NCBI GenBank assembly: GCA_024648695.1
Contig: JACAVV010000011.1
Span: forward strand, 62,001 to 126,000
Direction: 5' to 3'
From: Nitrospina sp.
Lineage (GTDB): Bacteria > Nitrospinota > Nitrospinia > Nitrospinales > JACRGP01
DNA: 64,000 nt
Shown: one piece after another, positions 9,482 through 19,007 of the stretch
How positions within the stretch are numbered: the first letter of the stretch is position 1
Layout of the letters: every line of letters begins with the position of its first letter
The notes under the pieces: model-generated
What the model saw: only the letters and a program-made list of their open reading frames with translations
The model's database searches: none
Told to the model about the DNA's origin: nothing
Program-made: the position numbers and the translations under genes

Positions 9482-10057
9482 CTAAAGCACCATCCAACCC
9501 ACACCTAAAGCCAACCCAACCAAAAGCGAAACCATTAGGGCCAAAATAGCCATTTTCCCCAACCGGCTCAATTCGTTTTCGGTGTTTTTCTTAAACTCAA
9601 TTAAAGAGGCTTCTACTTCTTTACCAATATCATTCTTTAAACCAGTTTCCAGGATTTCCCGAATTTCCTCGGTCTTTCCCTTAATCTCAGTCTCAAGTTC
9701 CTTGACCATCCTGTCCGCCAAAGACTCCGACTCGCTTTCCAGCTCCTGCCGAACCATGGAGGGTAATTGGTCTTTTAACTTTGCCATCCTCTTGTCAATT
9801 TGCTCCAGTTTTTCATTGACGATTTTCTGAACCTTGGGATCCAGGTTTTCCTGGATCCGTTCCAGGGAATCGCGCGCGTTTTGAATGGACTCATGCAGGC
9901 TTTCTTCAATCTCCTCCTCCAAAGCTTCTTTTCTCGACTCCACATGTTCGGTCAAAATTTCCAGCTTTTCTTTTAACTCTGAAATGACCTGAAATTGTTC
10001 TTTAACTTTCCTTACATAATCATCAAATTCATCTTCCCTAAACTTTTCCTGAGACAT
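9482..10057 (-). CDS. coiled-coil protein with C-terminal membrane anchor
   Basis: The 191-residue protein is almost entirely charged coiled coil (residues about 10-165, rich in Glu and Lys with heptad Leu/Ile). It ends in one hydrophobic helix (about 169-190, ILALMVSLLVGLALGVGWMVL). This gives a tail-anchored topology with the coiled coil in the cytoplasm. A GGAAA ribosome site precedes the ATG. It resembles structural or scaffold proteins in layout, but I can assign no family or partner. Confidence 0.75.
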   Translation of the reverse strand: MSQEKFREDEFDDYVRKVKEQFQVISELKEKLEILTEHVESRKEALEEEIEESLHESIQNARDSLERIQENLDPKVQKIVNEKLEQIDKRMAKLKDQLPSMVRQELESESESLADRMVKELETEIKGKTEEIREILETGLKNDIGKEVEASLIEFKKNTENELSRLGKMAILALMVSLLVGLALGVGWMVL

Positions 10058-10160
10058 AAAATTTCCTTTTCTAATCCTGAAGAATTACTATTTGTCGCAA
10101 AATAAATTTTCCGGCCTCAATCCCTACCCTAAAAAGCCTTATATTAACTTGGTTACCAGC

Positions 10161-10189
10161 TTGACTAAAATTTTTCTGTAGGTTAGATT
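10161..10189 (+). promoter_or_regulatory. candidate sigma-70 promoter of xerC-hslVU
   Basis: TTGACT (10161-10166) and TAGATT (10184-10189) are separated by 17 nt. The predicted start lies about 15 nt ahead of the xerC TTG codon. It could drive xerC, hslV, hslU and argB together. Confidence 0.55.
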
Positions 10190-10211
10190 AAAAGATTACG
10201 GAGAATTTCAT

Positions 10212-11144
10212 TTGAAATCTTTTATCCAAAAATACGAACAGTATTTGATTGCTGAAAAGAATGCGTCAAAGCATACTTTAATCAATTACCTGAATGACCT
10301 CAATCAATTTGAAGCATTTCTGAAAGAAACAGATCATGCATGCAATAACGGCGAAGTCGATATTGAACAAATTGATCGATTGGCCATCCGCTCTTTTATG
10401 GGTTATTTGTATCAGAAATCCAGTTCGGGTGCCACTATGGGCCGTAAACTGGCATGCCTCAGTTCCTTTTTCAAATACCTTTGCAGGGAAGGCTATTTAA
10501 CAGTAAACCATGCCAAATCCATTCCCACGCCCAGGAAAGAAAACAAATTGCCAGGCTTTCTGACGGTGGACGATATGTTTCGTCTTCTGGATTTACCCGA
10601 TCCAAAAACGTTTGCCGGTGCACGTGATCTGTCGATGCTGGAAATGTTTTATGCTACCGGGATCCGTATAAGCGAACTGGCCGGACTTCAAATGGATAAA
10701 CTTCACATTGTGAATCGAATGGTTAAAGTGCTCGGCAAAGGCAATAAGGAACGCCTATTGCCCCTGGGGCAAAAAACCGTTGAAGCTCTCAAGGTCTACC
10801 TTCCTTTGCGGGACGGATTGATCATTCGGAAAAAATTAAACCCGGCTCCCCAACACCTCTTTTTAAATCAGCGGGGCCAGGGATTGAGCGTTCGGGGCAT
10901 TCGAAAAATCGTGACCACTTATATCAATCGAAACAGTTTTCCGGCGCATATTTCTCCACATTCCCTGCGCCATTCATTTGCCACCCACATGTTGGATGCA
11001 GGGGCGGATTTAAGAGCCATCCAGGAAATGTTGGGCCACGCCAGCTTGTCCACAACACAAAAATACACGCATCTTTCCGTGGACAAATTGATAAAAACTT
11101 ATGATCTGGCTCACCCCAGGGCACACGCGGAACCCAAAACCTGA
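10212..11144 (+). CDS. xerC: tyrosine recombinase XerC
   Basis: This site-specific recombinase resolves chromosome dimers at dif with a partner Xer protein. The N-terminal SAM-like core-binding domain (about 1-100) is followed by the catalytic domain. The full catalytic set is visible: R152 (ATGIRISELAG), K176, H250 and R253 (HSLRH), H276 (GHASLSTTQKYTH) and Y285. The start is TTG with GGAGA 8 nt upstream. XerC is favoured over XerD because it precedes hslV-hslU, as codV/xerC does in Bacillus and other bacteria. Length, 310 aa, is normal for XerC/D rather than a phage integrase. Confidence 0.92.
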   Translation: MKSFIQKYEQYLIAEKNASKHTLINYLNDLNQFEAFLKETDHACNNGEVDIEQIDRLAIRSFMGYLYQKSSSGATMGRKLACLSSFFKYLCREGYLTVNHAKSIPTPRKENKLPGFLTVDDMFRLLDLPDPKTFAGARDLSMLEMFYATGIRISELAGLQMDKLHIVNRMVKVLGKGNKERLLPLGQKTVEALKVYLPLRDGLIIRKKLNPAPQHLFLNQRGQGLSVRGIRKIVTTYINRNSFPAHISPHSLRHSFATHMLDAGADLRAIQEMLGHASLSTTQKYTHLSVDKLIKTYDLAHPRAHAEPKT

Positions 11145-11214
11145 ACCCGGTGTTCTCAATCCTTGACGAACAGCACAATTTACAATCACACTTATCCCAA
11201 TTAGAATACAAATT

Positions 11215-11751
11215 ATGGAACAAAAAATACGTGGAACGACAATCCTTGCCGTGAGGCACAAAGGTAAAATTGCAATCGGCGGCGATGGTCAGGTTTCCCT
11301 TGGCAATACCGTCATCAAACACTCCGCCAGCAAGGTGCGTTTGATGTACCAGAATAAAGTCATCGGCGCCTTTGCGGGTTCGACCGCAGACGCTTTTGCT
11401 TTATTCTCCAAATTTGAGGAAAAACTTGAGAAACACGGGGGAAACCTTGCGCGATCGGCTGTGGAACTGGCCAAGGATTGGCGTACCGACAAGATGCTTC
11501 GTAGACTGGAAGCTATGCTCATCGTTGCTGATAAGGAAAATACATTTTTGATATCCGGTACCGGGGATGTGATCGAACCTGATGATGGCATCATCGCCAT
11601 CGGATCTGGCGGCATGTATGCGCAGTCTGCGGCAAAAGCTCTGGTGGACCATTCTGAATTGGACACCAGATCCATTGTCGAAAAGGCCATGGAAATTGCC
11701 GGGTCTATCTGTATCTATACCAATGATAAAATCACCATTGAGGAACTGTAA
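11215..11751 (+). CDS. hslV: ATP-dependent protease subunit HslV
   Basis: HslV is the threonine peptidase of the HslVU (ClpYQ) protease. The sequence [18 protein letters not shown] shows the catalytic Thr at position 8 after a short propeptide. GGDGQVSLG and [11 protein letters not shown] complete the proteasome-like fold. Unlike the E. coli protein, in which Thr follows the initiator Met, this form needs removal of seven residues. It sits 71 nt after xerC and 3 nt before hslU, so the pair is coupled. Confidence 0.96.
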   Translation: MEQKIRGTTILAVRHKGKIAIGGDGQVSLGNTVIKHSASKVRLMYQNKVIGAFAGSTADAFALFSKFEEKLEKHGGNLARSAVELAKDWRTDKMLRRLEAMLIVADKENTFLISGTGDVIEPDDGIIAIGSGGMYAQSAAKALVDHSELDTRSIVEKAMEIAGSICIYTNDKITIEEL

Positions 11752-11754
11752 TTA

Positions 11755-13161
11755 ATGGAAGACATCGTACAAACTTTAAATCCTCCCAAGAAATCCCCTT
11801 TAGAGGATTTTATGGCGGCTTTAACCCCAGCCAAGATTGTGGAGGAGTTGAATAGTTATATTGTTGGCCAAAACAAAGCCAAACGCGCTGTTGCAATAGC
11901 CTTGCGGAACCGGTGGCGACGGCAACAACTGGATGAATCCATGCGCGATGAAGTGGCGCCAAAAAATATTATGATGATTGGCCCCACCGGCGTGGGAAAA
12001 ACAGAAATAGCACGCAGACTGGCAAAGCTTTCGAAGTCACCCTTTATTAAGGTCGAGGCCTCAAAATATACCGAAGTGGGATACGTAGGCCGGGATGTGG
12101 AGTCCATGGTTCGTGACCTGGTGGAACTCACCAGGAATATGGTGAAGGAAGAACTGGAAATTAAACACAGGGCCAAGGCACGGGAATATGCTGAGGAGCG
12201 ATTATTGGATTTATTATTGCCACCCCCTCCATCCAAATCCGGATTCAATATTTCCTCTAATAACGATAAAGACAGCCAATACGAGCAATCGCGCGATAAG
12301 TTTCGCAAACTGCTTAGGGAAGGAAAGTTTGACGATAAAATGGTCGAACTGGATATTCAGGAAAAGCAAGGTCCTTTGGTTGAAATCATTCCTGGGTCCA
12401 ACATGGAGGAAATGGACAACAATTTAAAGGAAATGCTGGGTTCTCTACTTCCTTCCAAGAAAAAACGAAAAAATTTGAAAGTGCCGGAAGCATTTAAAGT
12501 TTTGGCCCAGGAAGAAGCGGCGAAACTGGTGGATCAGGAGGTGCTGACTCAGGAAGCTATCGAACGGACCCAGCAAAATGGCATCATTTTCATTGATGAA
12601 ATCGACAAGATAACAGGTAGACAAGGTATGCAGGGTCCCGATGTTTCACGCGAAGGGGTACAAAGGGATCTTCTCCCTATCGTCGAGGGTTCTTCCGTTA
12701 ACACCAAATATGGAATTGTAAAAACCGACCATATCCTCTTTATCACAGCCGGTGCTTTTCATTCAGCCAAGCCCTCGGATCTGATTCCTGAGTTTCAGGG
12801 CCGTTTTCCTATTCGGGTGGAACTGGATTCGCTGAACAAGGAAGATTTCATCAGGATTCTAAAAGAACCGGACAATGCCTTGATCAAGCAATACATCGCT
12901 TTGCTGGAAACGGAAGGGGTGCACCTTGATTTTAGTGAGGACGCCATTGAGGAAATCGCCGGCATGTCCGCTACGGTGAACCAGAGAACGGAAAACATTG
13001 GCGCCCGACGTTTGCAAACGATCACAGAAAAAATTCTGGAAGAAATATCTTTCGCCGCTCCAACGCTTGAGGAAAAAAGCATCAAGATCGATGCGGTTTA
13101 TGTGAAAGAAAAGTTGGATGAAATTATTCAGAACGAAGATCTCAGCCGCTATATTCTGTAA
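11755..13161 (+). CDS. hslU: ATP-dependent protease ATPase subunit HslU
   Basis: HslU is the AAA+ unfoldase that feeds HslV. Walker A is GPTGVGKT (residues 76-83), Walker B is IIFIDEIDK and sensor-2 is in [11 protein letters not shown]. The C-terminal LSRYIL tail matches the segment that docks into HslV and activates it. The intermediate I-domain (about residues 130-260) is present but is a little unlike the E. coli form. A roughly 20-residue N-terminal extension is present. The GAGGA at the end of hslV serves as ribosome site. argB follows 5 nt later. Confidence 0.97.
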   Translation: MEDIVQTLNPPKKSPLEDFMAALTPAKIVEELNSYIVGQNKAKRAVAIALRNRWRRQQLDESMRDEVAPKNIMMIGPTGVGKTEIARRLAKLSKSPFIKVEASKYTEVGYVGRDVESMVRDLVELTRNMVKEELEIKHRAKAREYAEERLLDLLLPPPPSKSGFNISSNNDKDSQYEQSRDKFRKLLREGKFDDKMVELDIQEKQGPLVEIIPGSNMEEMDNNLKEMLGSLLPSKKKRKNLKVPEAFKVLAQEEAAKLVDQEVLTQEAIERTQQNGIIFIDEIDKITGRQGMQGPDVSREGVQRDLLPIVEGSSVNTKYGIVKTDHILFITAGAFHSAKPSDLIPEFQGRFPIRVELDSLNKEDFIRILKEPDNALIKQYIALLETEGVHLDFSEDAIEEIAGMSATVNQRTENIGARRLQTITEKILEEISFAAPTLEEKSIKIDAVYVKEKLDEIIQNEDLSRYIL

Positions 13162-13166
13162 ATATT

Positions 13167-14048
13167 ATGGAACGAATCATTCAAAAAGCTGAAATTCTTC
13201 TGGAAGCCCTCCCCTTCATCAAAAGCTTTTTCGACAAGACCATCGTCATAAAATACGGAGGCAATGCGATGGTGTCCACGGATCTGCAAGATGATTTTGC
13301 GCGGGACGTGGTCTTGATGAAATACATCGGTATCAATCCTGTCATCGTTCATGGTGGAGGACCCCAGATTGGCGAAACGCTTGAGACTTTTGGAATAAAA
13401 TCTGAATTCATCGATGGCCAGCGGGTCACCAGTAAAGAGATGATCGATGTCGTCGAGATGGTCCTTGGTGGAAAGATCAATAAACAAATCGTTTCGCTGA
13501 TCAATCGGCATGGGGGATCGGCTGTAGGGATTACCGGGAAAGACGGCGATCTCATCAAGGCCAAAAAATACCGCAAAGTAAAAAATTGCCCCGAAACCAA
13601 CCGTCCCGAAATCATTGATCTGGGATTGGTGGGCGATATTCAGGAGGTGAACCCAAAAATCCTGGAAGCTCTGGACCGAAATGAATTCATTCCTGTCATC
13701 GCTCCCACCGGCCGTGGTGAGGAGGGAGAAACCCTGAATATTAATGCAGACTTTGTCGCATCCAAAATAGCCGCGGCCTTAAAGGCCGAAAAGTTGATTC
13801 TTATGACCAACACGGAAGGGGTTCAGGACAAGAAAAGGAAATTGATCCCGGAACTGAACCGGAAAAAAGTTCAAACTTTAATCCGCAATGGTACCATAAT
13901 AGATGGGATGCTACCCAAGGTACAATGTTGCCTGGATGCCTTGAAAGAAGGTGTGCGTAAAACGCATATTATTGACGGCAGAATCAAGCATTCATTATTG
14001 TTGGAAATTTTCACAAAAGAGGGTGTCGGAACCCAAATTATTCAATGA
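13167..14048 (+). CDS. argB: acetylglutamate kinase
   Basis: ArgB phosphorylates N-acetyl-glutamate, the second step of arginine synthesis. KYGGNAM (ATP phosphate site), [11 protein letters not shown] (substrate loop) and [13 protein letters not shown] are clear. The extra N-terminal helix (residues 1-25, before the first strand) is the feature seen in hexameric, arginine-inhibited enzymes, so feedback control by arginine is likely (inference). It ends the xerC-hslVU operon, which is an unusual place for an arginine gene. No other arg gene is in the window. Confidence 0.96.
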   Translation: MERIIQKAEILLEALPFIKSFFDKTIVIKYGGNAMVSTDLQDDFARDVVLMKYIGINPVIVHGGGPQIGETLETFGIKSEFIDGQRVTSKEMIDVVEMVLGGKINKQIVSLINRHGGSAVGITGKDGDLIKAKKYRKVKNCPETNRPEIIDLGLVGDIQEVNPKILEALDRNEFIPVIAPTGRGEEGETLNINADFVASKIAAALKAEKLILMTNTEGVQDKKRKLIPELNRKKVQTLIRNGTIIDGMLPKVQCCLDALKEGVRKTHIIDGRIKHSLLLEIFTKEGVGTQIIQ

Positions 14049-14132
14049 GGCCGCTAGCTACTTTATAATTCCATGGGAATTTGAATTTACATTTTAAGAA
14101 AATCCCCTAAAATGCCAGTAGGTCACCTAATT

Positions 14133-14160
14133 TTGACAACTGAACGATAATTCTTATAGC
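14133..14160 (+). promoter_or_regulatory. candidate sigma-70 promoter of hrcA-grpE
   Basis: A perfect TTGACA (14133-14138) is followed by a 16-nt spacer and TATAGC (14155-14160). Transcription would start only about a dozen bases before the hrcA ATG, so the leader is very short, and no Shine-Dalgarno site is visible. No CIRCE inverted repeat is present in this gap. Confidence 0.6.
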
Positions 14161-14178
14161 ATTCAAATTTGATTACTC

Positions 14179-15243
14179 ATGCCACTTCAGGAAGATACCC
14201 AGTTAAATAGCCGGAGCCAATCCATATTAATGGAAATCATTAATGACTTTGTGGCCACTGCGGAACCGGTGGGTTCAAGAACCCTTGCCAAAAAACATTT
14301 TGAAAACTTGAGTGCGGCCACCATCCGGAATGTCATGTCCGATTTAGAGGATCTGGGTTACCTCCAGCAACCGCATACATCGGCAGGGAGAATCCCCACG
14401 GATAAAGGATATCGGTATTTTGTTGACCAGCTTCTCGGAACCGATCCCAGCATTGAAGAGGCTTCCCTGTTTCCGCCAAATTACAACCTTCAAAACCATA
14501 AGTTGGAAGAGGTGTTGGGCCAGGTTTGCAGTACTTTGTCTCAAAACTCCAATCAAACGGGCCTGGTGATGGTACCCCGTTTTTCACATATGTTGTTCAA
14601 ACATATCGAATTTGTGAAAGTAGGAACCCGGGAAGCTCTTGCTGTTTTTATTTCTGACATGGGTGTATCGCAGAACAAGGTCATCCCGATTCATGAGTCC
14701 ACCACTCAGGAGGAACTTGCTTCAGTTTCCAATTACCTGAACAGGGAATTTAGCGGAAAATCCCTGAAGACTATTCGAAAGGAAATCCTCCACCGCATTC
14801 ACAATGAAAAAGAACACTATGATCAATTGATGAAAAAATCCATGGAGTATTGGGCCAAAACCTTTTCTGAGGAAGAGGAGGTTGATGGCGAATTGTATGT
14901 AGAAGGGACACTGAATTTTTTTGATCACCCGGAATTCGTAACGGATCTGGCAACAATGAAAGCCCTGTTCAAGGCTCTGGAAGAAAAGAATAAGATGATC
15001 AACTTGCTTGATTTATGTTTGCAACAGGACGGTATGACTATCATCATTGGCAAGGAGAACAGCCAGGAAGAAATGCACAATTGCAGTCTCATTGCCCAAA
15101 ACTATCAAATTGACAAGGAAAGCAAGGGAACCATGGCTATTTTTGGTCCCAAACGAATGGACTACAAAAAGATGATCTCCATCGTAAACCAAACGGCCAA
15201 AACGGTTTCTACACTTTTATCAAAAAGACATCACTCTGGTTAG
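14179..15243 (+). CDS. hrcA: heat-inducible transcription repressor HrcA
   Basis: HrcA binds CIRCE operators and represses chaperone genes until heat shock draws GroE away. The N-terminal winged helix is recognisable (ILMEIINDFVATAEPVGSRT, then SAATIRNVMSDLEDLGYLQQPHTSAGRIPT). The C-terminal two-thirds is the GAF-like dimer domain of the family. Length, 354 aa, is typical. It leads grpE by 12 nt. CIRCE sites, if any, must lie in front of other genes, because I find none upstream here. Confidence 0.95.
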   Translation: MPLQEDTQLNSRSQSILMEIINDFVATAEPVGSRTLAKKHFENLSAATIRNVMSDLEDLGYLQQPHTSAGRIPTDKGYRYFVDQLLGTDPSIEEASLFPPNYNLQNHKLEEVLGQVCSTLSQNSNQTGLVMVPRFSHMLFKHIEFVKVGTREALAVFISDMGVSQNKVIPIHESTTQEELASVSNYLNREFSGKSLKTIRKEILHRIHNEKEHYDQLMKKSMEYWAKTFSEEEEVDGELYVEGTLNFFDHPEFVTDLATMKALFKALEEKNKMINLLDLCLQQDGMTIIIGKENSQEEMHNCSLIAQNYQIDKESKGTMAIFGPKRMDYKKMISIVNQTAKTVSTLLSKRHHSG

Positions 15244-15255
15244 AAAGGTTGGAAC

Positions 15256-15948
15256 ATGGTAAAAAAAACTTCATCCCAGGATGAGGCATTGAACTCTGAG
15301 GAAAATGATTCTACAGAAATGGAAAACGAATCTGATTCAGATATTGAAAACTTCGACCCTTCCCTGCTTGACGAAGAATTGGTAGAAGGTGAAAAGGAAG
15401 AGGAAGAACTCGACCCAGTCGCTATGCTGGAGAAACAGCTCAAGGAAACGGAAAACGAACTGCTGGAAAAAAAGGAAGCGTTTCTTCGATACCAGGCTGA
15501 AACTGAAAACTTCAAAAGACGCTTGACCAAAGAGAAAAATGATTATGCTCAATTTGCCAATGAAAAACTCATAAAAGCCCTACTCCCGATTTACGATAAT
15601 CTGGATCGTGCTCTTTCCGTCTCCAATGCAACTGTGGAAAGTTTGAATGAGGGGGTCCAAATGATATTCAAACAGTTCACCTCGTTTTTGGAGAAAGAAA
15701 AAGTGAAGCCCATTCCAGCGATGGGTGAAAAATTTGATCCTTCAAAACATGAAGTGTTAAACCATATCCCTTCAGAGGAACACGAAGAAGGCACCATTAT
15801 TGAAGAATACGCCAAAGGTTACTTTCTTAACGACCGGGTCATTTTGCCTGCCAAAGTGGTGATCGCAAAAAAGCCTCCTGAATCTGAAGAAGCCCCAGAT
15901 ACCGCCACCGATTCCGAGAACCCGCCGACCATCGATACCGAAGTCTGA
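15256..15948 (+). CDS. grpE: nucleotide exchange factor GrpE
   Basis: GrpE releases ADP from DnaK. The protein starts with an acidic, disordered stretch (about 1-70), then the long dimerising coiled coil (KQLKETENELLEKKEAFLRY through ENFKRRL) and the C-terminal beta domain (FDPSKHEVLNHIP, then YAKGYFLNDRVILPAKVVIAK). An AAAGG site lies 7 nt before the ATG. A further acidic, Pro-rich tail ends the protein. dnaK and dnaJ, which often follow, are absent here, and mutM comes next. Confidence 0.95.
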   Translation: MVKKTSSQDEALNSEENDSTEMENESDSDIENFDPSLLDEELVEGEKEEEELDPVAMLEKQLKETENELLEKKEAFLRYQAETENFKRRLTKEKNDYAQFANEKLIKALLPIYDNLDRALSVSNATVESLNEGVQMIFKQFTSFLEKEKVKPIPAMGEKFDPSKHEVLNHIPSEEHEEGTIIEEYAKGYFLNDRVILPAKVVIAKKPPESEEAPDTATDSENPPTIDTEV

Positions 15949-15996
15949 TTTCAGAAATACCGCCTGCCAGGTTCTCACGAAGGTACTATCCATCCT

Positions 15997-16815
15997 ATGC
16001 CAGAGTTACCGGAAGTTGAAACTTTACGAAGGGCGCTTCTTCCTCTGGTAGAAAATAAACGTATTCTGGGCATCCGTTTTTTTCGAAAAGATCTGAGATT
16101 TCCGATTCCTCAGGACCAAATTAAAGTCCAGGTAATTAATAAAAAAACACAACGCATCGTGCGCAGGGCAAAATATTTGTTACTGCAAGTTGAAACGGGT
16201 TCCATGCTATGGCATTTGGGAATGAGTGGCAGGGTGATTCAAAAAAACACCATGGACCCAGACGAACCCCACACCCATGCCATCTTCCATTTTGAACCGG
16301 ACACTTTCCTTCATTATATTGATCCGCGCCGATTCGGTTGTATTCTTTGGGTTCCTGCAAGTGAAGGCCATCCCCTGATCAACCATCTCGGCCTGGAACC
16401 TCTGGCACCGGATACGACAGCCAGGGCATTGAAACAAAACGCACGGGGCCGAAAAGCATCGATCAAGTCATTTTTGATGGACAGCCGTCAGCTCGCCGGG
16501 GTGGGAAATATTTACGCTTGCGAATCTTTGTTTAAAGCCGGGATTGGTCCCAAAAAACCAGCAGGTAATTTGCGTCTGAAAGATTGGGAAATCCTGTTGC
16601 AATCACTCAGGGAAACCCTGGAAAAAAGTATTCAGGCAGGCGGGACCACACTCAGGGATTTTTTTAACACAGACGGTAAAAAAGGCTACTATATTATTCA
16701 GTTAAATGTATATGGCAGAGAGAACCAACCCTGCCCGCTATGCAAAACCCCGATTTCAAGAATTGTTCAAATCGGCCGTTCGACTTTTTTCTGTAAATCC
16801 TGTCAAAGGATTTAA
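15997..16815 (+). CDS. mutM: formamidopyrimidine-DNA glycosylase
   Basis: MutM/Fpg removes 8-oxoguanine and ring-opened purines and cleaves the abasic site. The N-terminal MPELPEVETLRR carries the catalytic proline (P2) and E3. The H2TH segment is in DSRQLAGVGNIYACESLF. The C-terminal zinc finger (CPLC near residue 245 and CKSC at the end) is complete. Length, 272 aa, is standard. The 48-nt gap after grpE lets it share that transcript, linking oxidative DNA repair to the heat-shock operon. Confidence 0.96.
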   Translation: MPELPEVETLRRALLPLVENKRILGIRFFRKDLRFPIPQDQIKVQVINKKTQRIVRRAKYLLLQVETGSMLWHLGMSGRVIQKNTMDPDEPHTHAIFHFEPDTFLHYIDPRRFGCILWVPASEGHPLINHLGLEPLAPDTTARALKQNARGRKASIKSFLMDSRQLAGVGNIYACESLFKAGIGPKKPAGNLRLKDWEILLQSLRETLEKSIQAGGTTLRDFFNTDGKKGYYIIQLNVYGRENQPCPLCKTPISRIVQIGRSTFFCKSCQRI

Positions 16816-16854
16816 AATGTTCGAGATTTTTTTCAAAAACCAAAGGAGGAAGTG

Positions 16855-17226
16855 ATGAACCAGAAGTCACTTTATGAGCGTCTTGGGGGTTATGATGGCC
16901 TTACCGCATTTGCAAATGACCTGCTCCCACGTTTGCAGGCGGACTCTCAATTAGGCCGTTTCTGGCAAAACCGGGGAGACGATGGTATTGCCAGAGAAAA
17001 GCAATTGCTGATTGATTATTTATGTTCAGTGACAGGCGGCCCTATGTACTACACCGGTAGAGATATGAAAACCACGCATAAGGGAATGAAAATAAATGAA
17101 GAGGACTGGGCTCTGTTTTTACAGCATGCCGGCGCGACTATGGAATTATTGCAAGTTCCAAAGCAAGAGTGTGATGAGGTGGTTACATTCGTGTTGGGCT
17201 TGAAAGAAGATATAGTCGAACAATAA
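16855..17226 (+). CDS. truncated haemoglobin-like protein
   Basis: The 123-residue protein has the 2-over-2 globin layout. SLYERLGGYDGL forms the A/B region and TTHKGMKINEEDW supplies the proximal histidine. Aligned by eye with group I proteins, the B-helix DFY...VLADDQL pattern reads DLLPRLQADSQL. Leucines therefore stand at B9 and B10, where the ligand-stabilising tyrosine normally sits. Haem binding is likely, but oxygen or NO chemistry may differ. The ATG at 16855 is preceded by AGGAGG at 5-nt spacing. The gene follows mutM by 39 nt and may belong to the same operon. Confidence 0.88.
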   Translation: MNQKSLYERLGGYDGLTAFANDLLPRLQADSQLGRFWQNRGDDGIAREKQLLIDYLCSVTGGPMYYTGRDMKTTHKGMKINEEDWALFLQHAGATMELLQVPKQECDEVVTFVLGLKEDIVEQ

Positions 17227-17274
17227 TCCTCTCCAGAACAATTTCTCTAATTCCGACGGAAGAGTAAAAGATTC

Positions 17275-18918
17275 ATGGAAATATCTATCGGCCTAATAAC
17301 GATCAACGCAAAATACATCCACACATCTTTAAGCTTGCGTTACTTGAGAAACGTAAGCCGGGAAGCGGGATATACCAATACCTGGATTCGCGAGTACACA
17401 TTAAAACAACCCGTTTGGAAAATGGCTTCAGAAATCACCGAAATGAAACCGGATGTGGTGGGAATCGGCATTTATATCTGGAACCGGGTTCAAAGCTTTC
17501 AATTGATCGAGCTTTTAAAAAAGCAAAACCCCAATCTTAAAATCGTGATAGGCGGACCCGAGGTTTCTTTTGAATGCGACTCAACACCGGACTACACGGT
17601 ATTGGCTGGCGAAGGGGAAAATAAATGGATTGAATATCTGACCCTTCTTTCTGAAAACAAACAACCTTCCCAGAAAACACTCATTCGCTGGTCCACATAT
17701 GGGGAAGACTTGCCCGATTTGAAGACACCTTACAATAGAGAAGATTATTCGCAATTAGCCAATCGAATGGTATACCTCGAAACGTCTCGGGGATGCCCCT
17801 ACCGATGCTCCTTTTGCTTATCAGCCCTCGACAAATCGGTCCGTTACTTTGAAGAAAATCAAATCCGTCAACAAATTGAATCCTTATTGGCTCATGGAGT
17901 AAAAAAGATAAAATTTGTGGACCGCACTTTTAATCTGCAACCTAAGCGTTTCTTAAAATTAATGAAGTGGTTGATCCAATTTAAAGGGGCTTCCTTTCAT
18001 TTTGAAATTGTCGGCGACCTTCTGACGCAGGAGTTTTTCGACACAGTGGAACAAGGTCCACCTGGAATGTTTCAATTCGAAATTGGAATTCAAACAGCCA
18101 ACGAACCGATTCAACAAAGCATTGAGCGTCAACAGAACAAAACAAAACTATTCGACAACATTAAAAAATTAATCGATCAAAACCGCGCCCATATTCACGC
18201 GGACCTGATATTTGGTTTGCCGGGAGAAACCCTGGATCAAATCCTGGCGTCCTTTACAGAAGTTTTGCTGTTAAATCCTCACGAACTGCAACTGGGGTTT
18301 TTAAAATTTCTTCCTGGAGCCCCAATTAAATCCTGTATTGATAGTCATGAGTACCAGTACCAATCCTTCCCTCCCTATGAATTAATTTCCCATAAAGACC
18401 TTTCAGCGCAGGAAGTGATTTATTTAAAATTTTTTAATGAAATTTTTGAACTGTTCTACAATTCAAAACGCTTCCGTTTTACCCTGCAGTATCTTCTGAA
18501 CACTTGGCAACCCCTGGACTTATTCAACCACTTACTGGACTATTTTAAGTCTAATGACCTCTTAAATGCTCCATTGTCTTTGGATCGACAATACGAGCAT
18601 TTTCATTCGGCTTTTTCACTACGAGGGGACACGGTTACAACAGATTTATTAAAGCTCGATTTTATTTACAGCCAAAAGGTATTTCGTTTGCCAGGATTTT
18701 TACATGCGACCCTCCCAAAAGGCAGTCCCAAGCATTTCAAAGCCTGGCCCGGTGACCGCAAAACGCCCATGATACCATTCCTTCATCGAATCGAATTTAA
18801 TGGCAGTAAGGTCCAGTTGCAATCTGTCGAAACCCCAATTCACTACGCAGCCGTCCATCCCCCGGATTCTTCAGGGTATTTCGCTAATCCGACACTTGTT
18901 TCCTCCGATTCCATTTAA
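17275..18918 (+). CDS. B12-binding-domain radical SAM protein (DUF4080 type)
   Basis: The 547-residue protein starts with a cobalamin-binding-like Rossmann domain (about 1-130). A radical SAM domain follows, with its cluster motif in SRGCPYRCSFC (CxxxCxxC) and FVDRTFNLQP and DLIFGLPGET further on. A C-terminal domain of about 200 residues matches my recollection of DUF4080. Many relatives are uncharacterised; cobalamin-dependent radical enzymes often methylate or rearrange unactivated carbons. The canonical DxHxxG cobalamin motif is not evident, so B12 binding is uncertain. The gene stands between the globin and ilvD without a clear partner. Confidence 0.85.
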   Translation: MEISIGLITINAKYIHTSLSLRYLRNVSREAGYTNTWIREYTLKQPVWKMASEITEMKPDVVGIGIYIWNRVQSFQLIELLKKQNPNLKIVIGGPEVSFECDSTPDYTVLAGEGENKWIEYLTLLSENKQPSQKTLIRWSTYGEDLPDLKTPYNREDYSQLANRMVYLETSRGCPYRCSFCLSALDKSVRYFEENQIRQQIESLLAHGVKKIKFVDRTFNLQPKRFLKLMKWLIQFKGASFHFEIVGDLLTQEFFDTVEQGPPGMFQFEIGIQTANEPIQQSIERQQNKTKLFDNIKKLIDQNRAHIHADLIFGLPGETLDQILASFTEVLLLNPHELQLGFLKFLPGAPIKSCIDSHEYQYQSFPPYELISHKDLSAQEVIYLKFFNEIFELFYNSKRFRFTLQYLLNTWQPLDLFNHLLDYFKSNDLLNAPLSLDRQYEHFHSAFSLRGDTVTTDLLKLDFIYSQKVFRLPGFLHATLPKGSPKHFKAWPGDRKTPMIPFLHRIEFNGSKVQLQSVETPIHYAAVHPPDSSGYFANPTLVSSDSI

Positions 18919-19007
18919 TTTAATTTTTAAAATACGGCCCCTTGGGTATAAAATAGCCTTCCAAATAAGAAATCTATTCAACGACCCACATTTAGGAGAA
19001 GCATGCA

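Noticed and set aside
14049-14178. CIRCE operator before hrcA
   Set aside because: I searched by eye for TTAGCACTC and its inverted partner and found neither.
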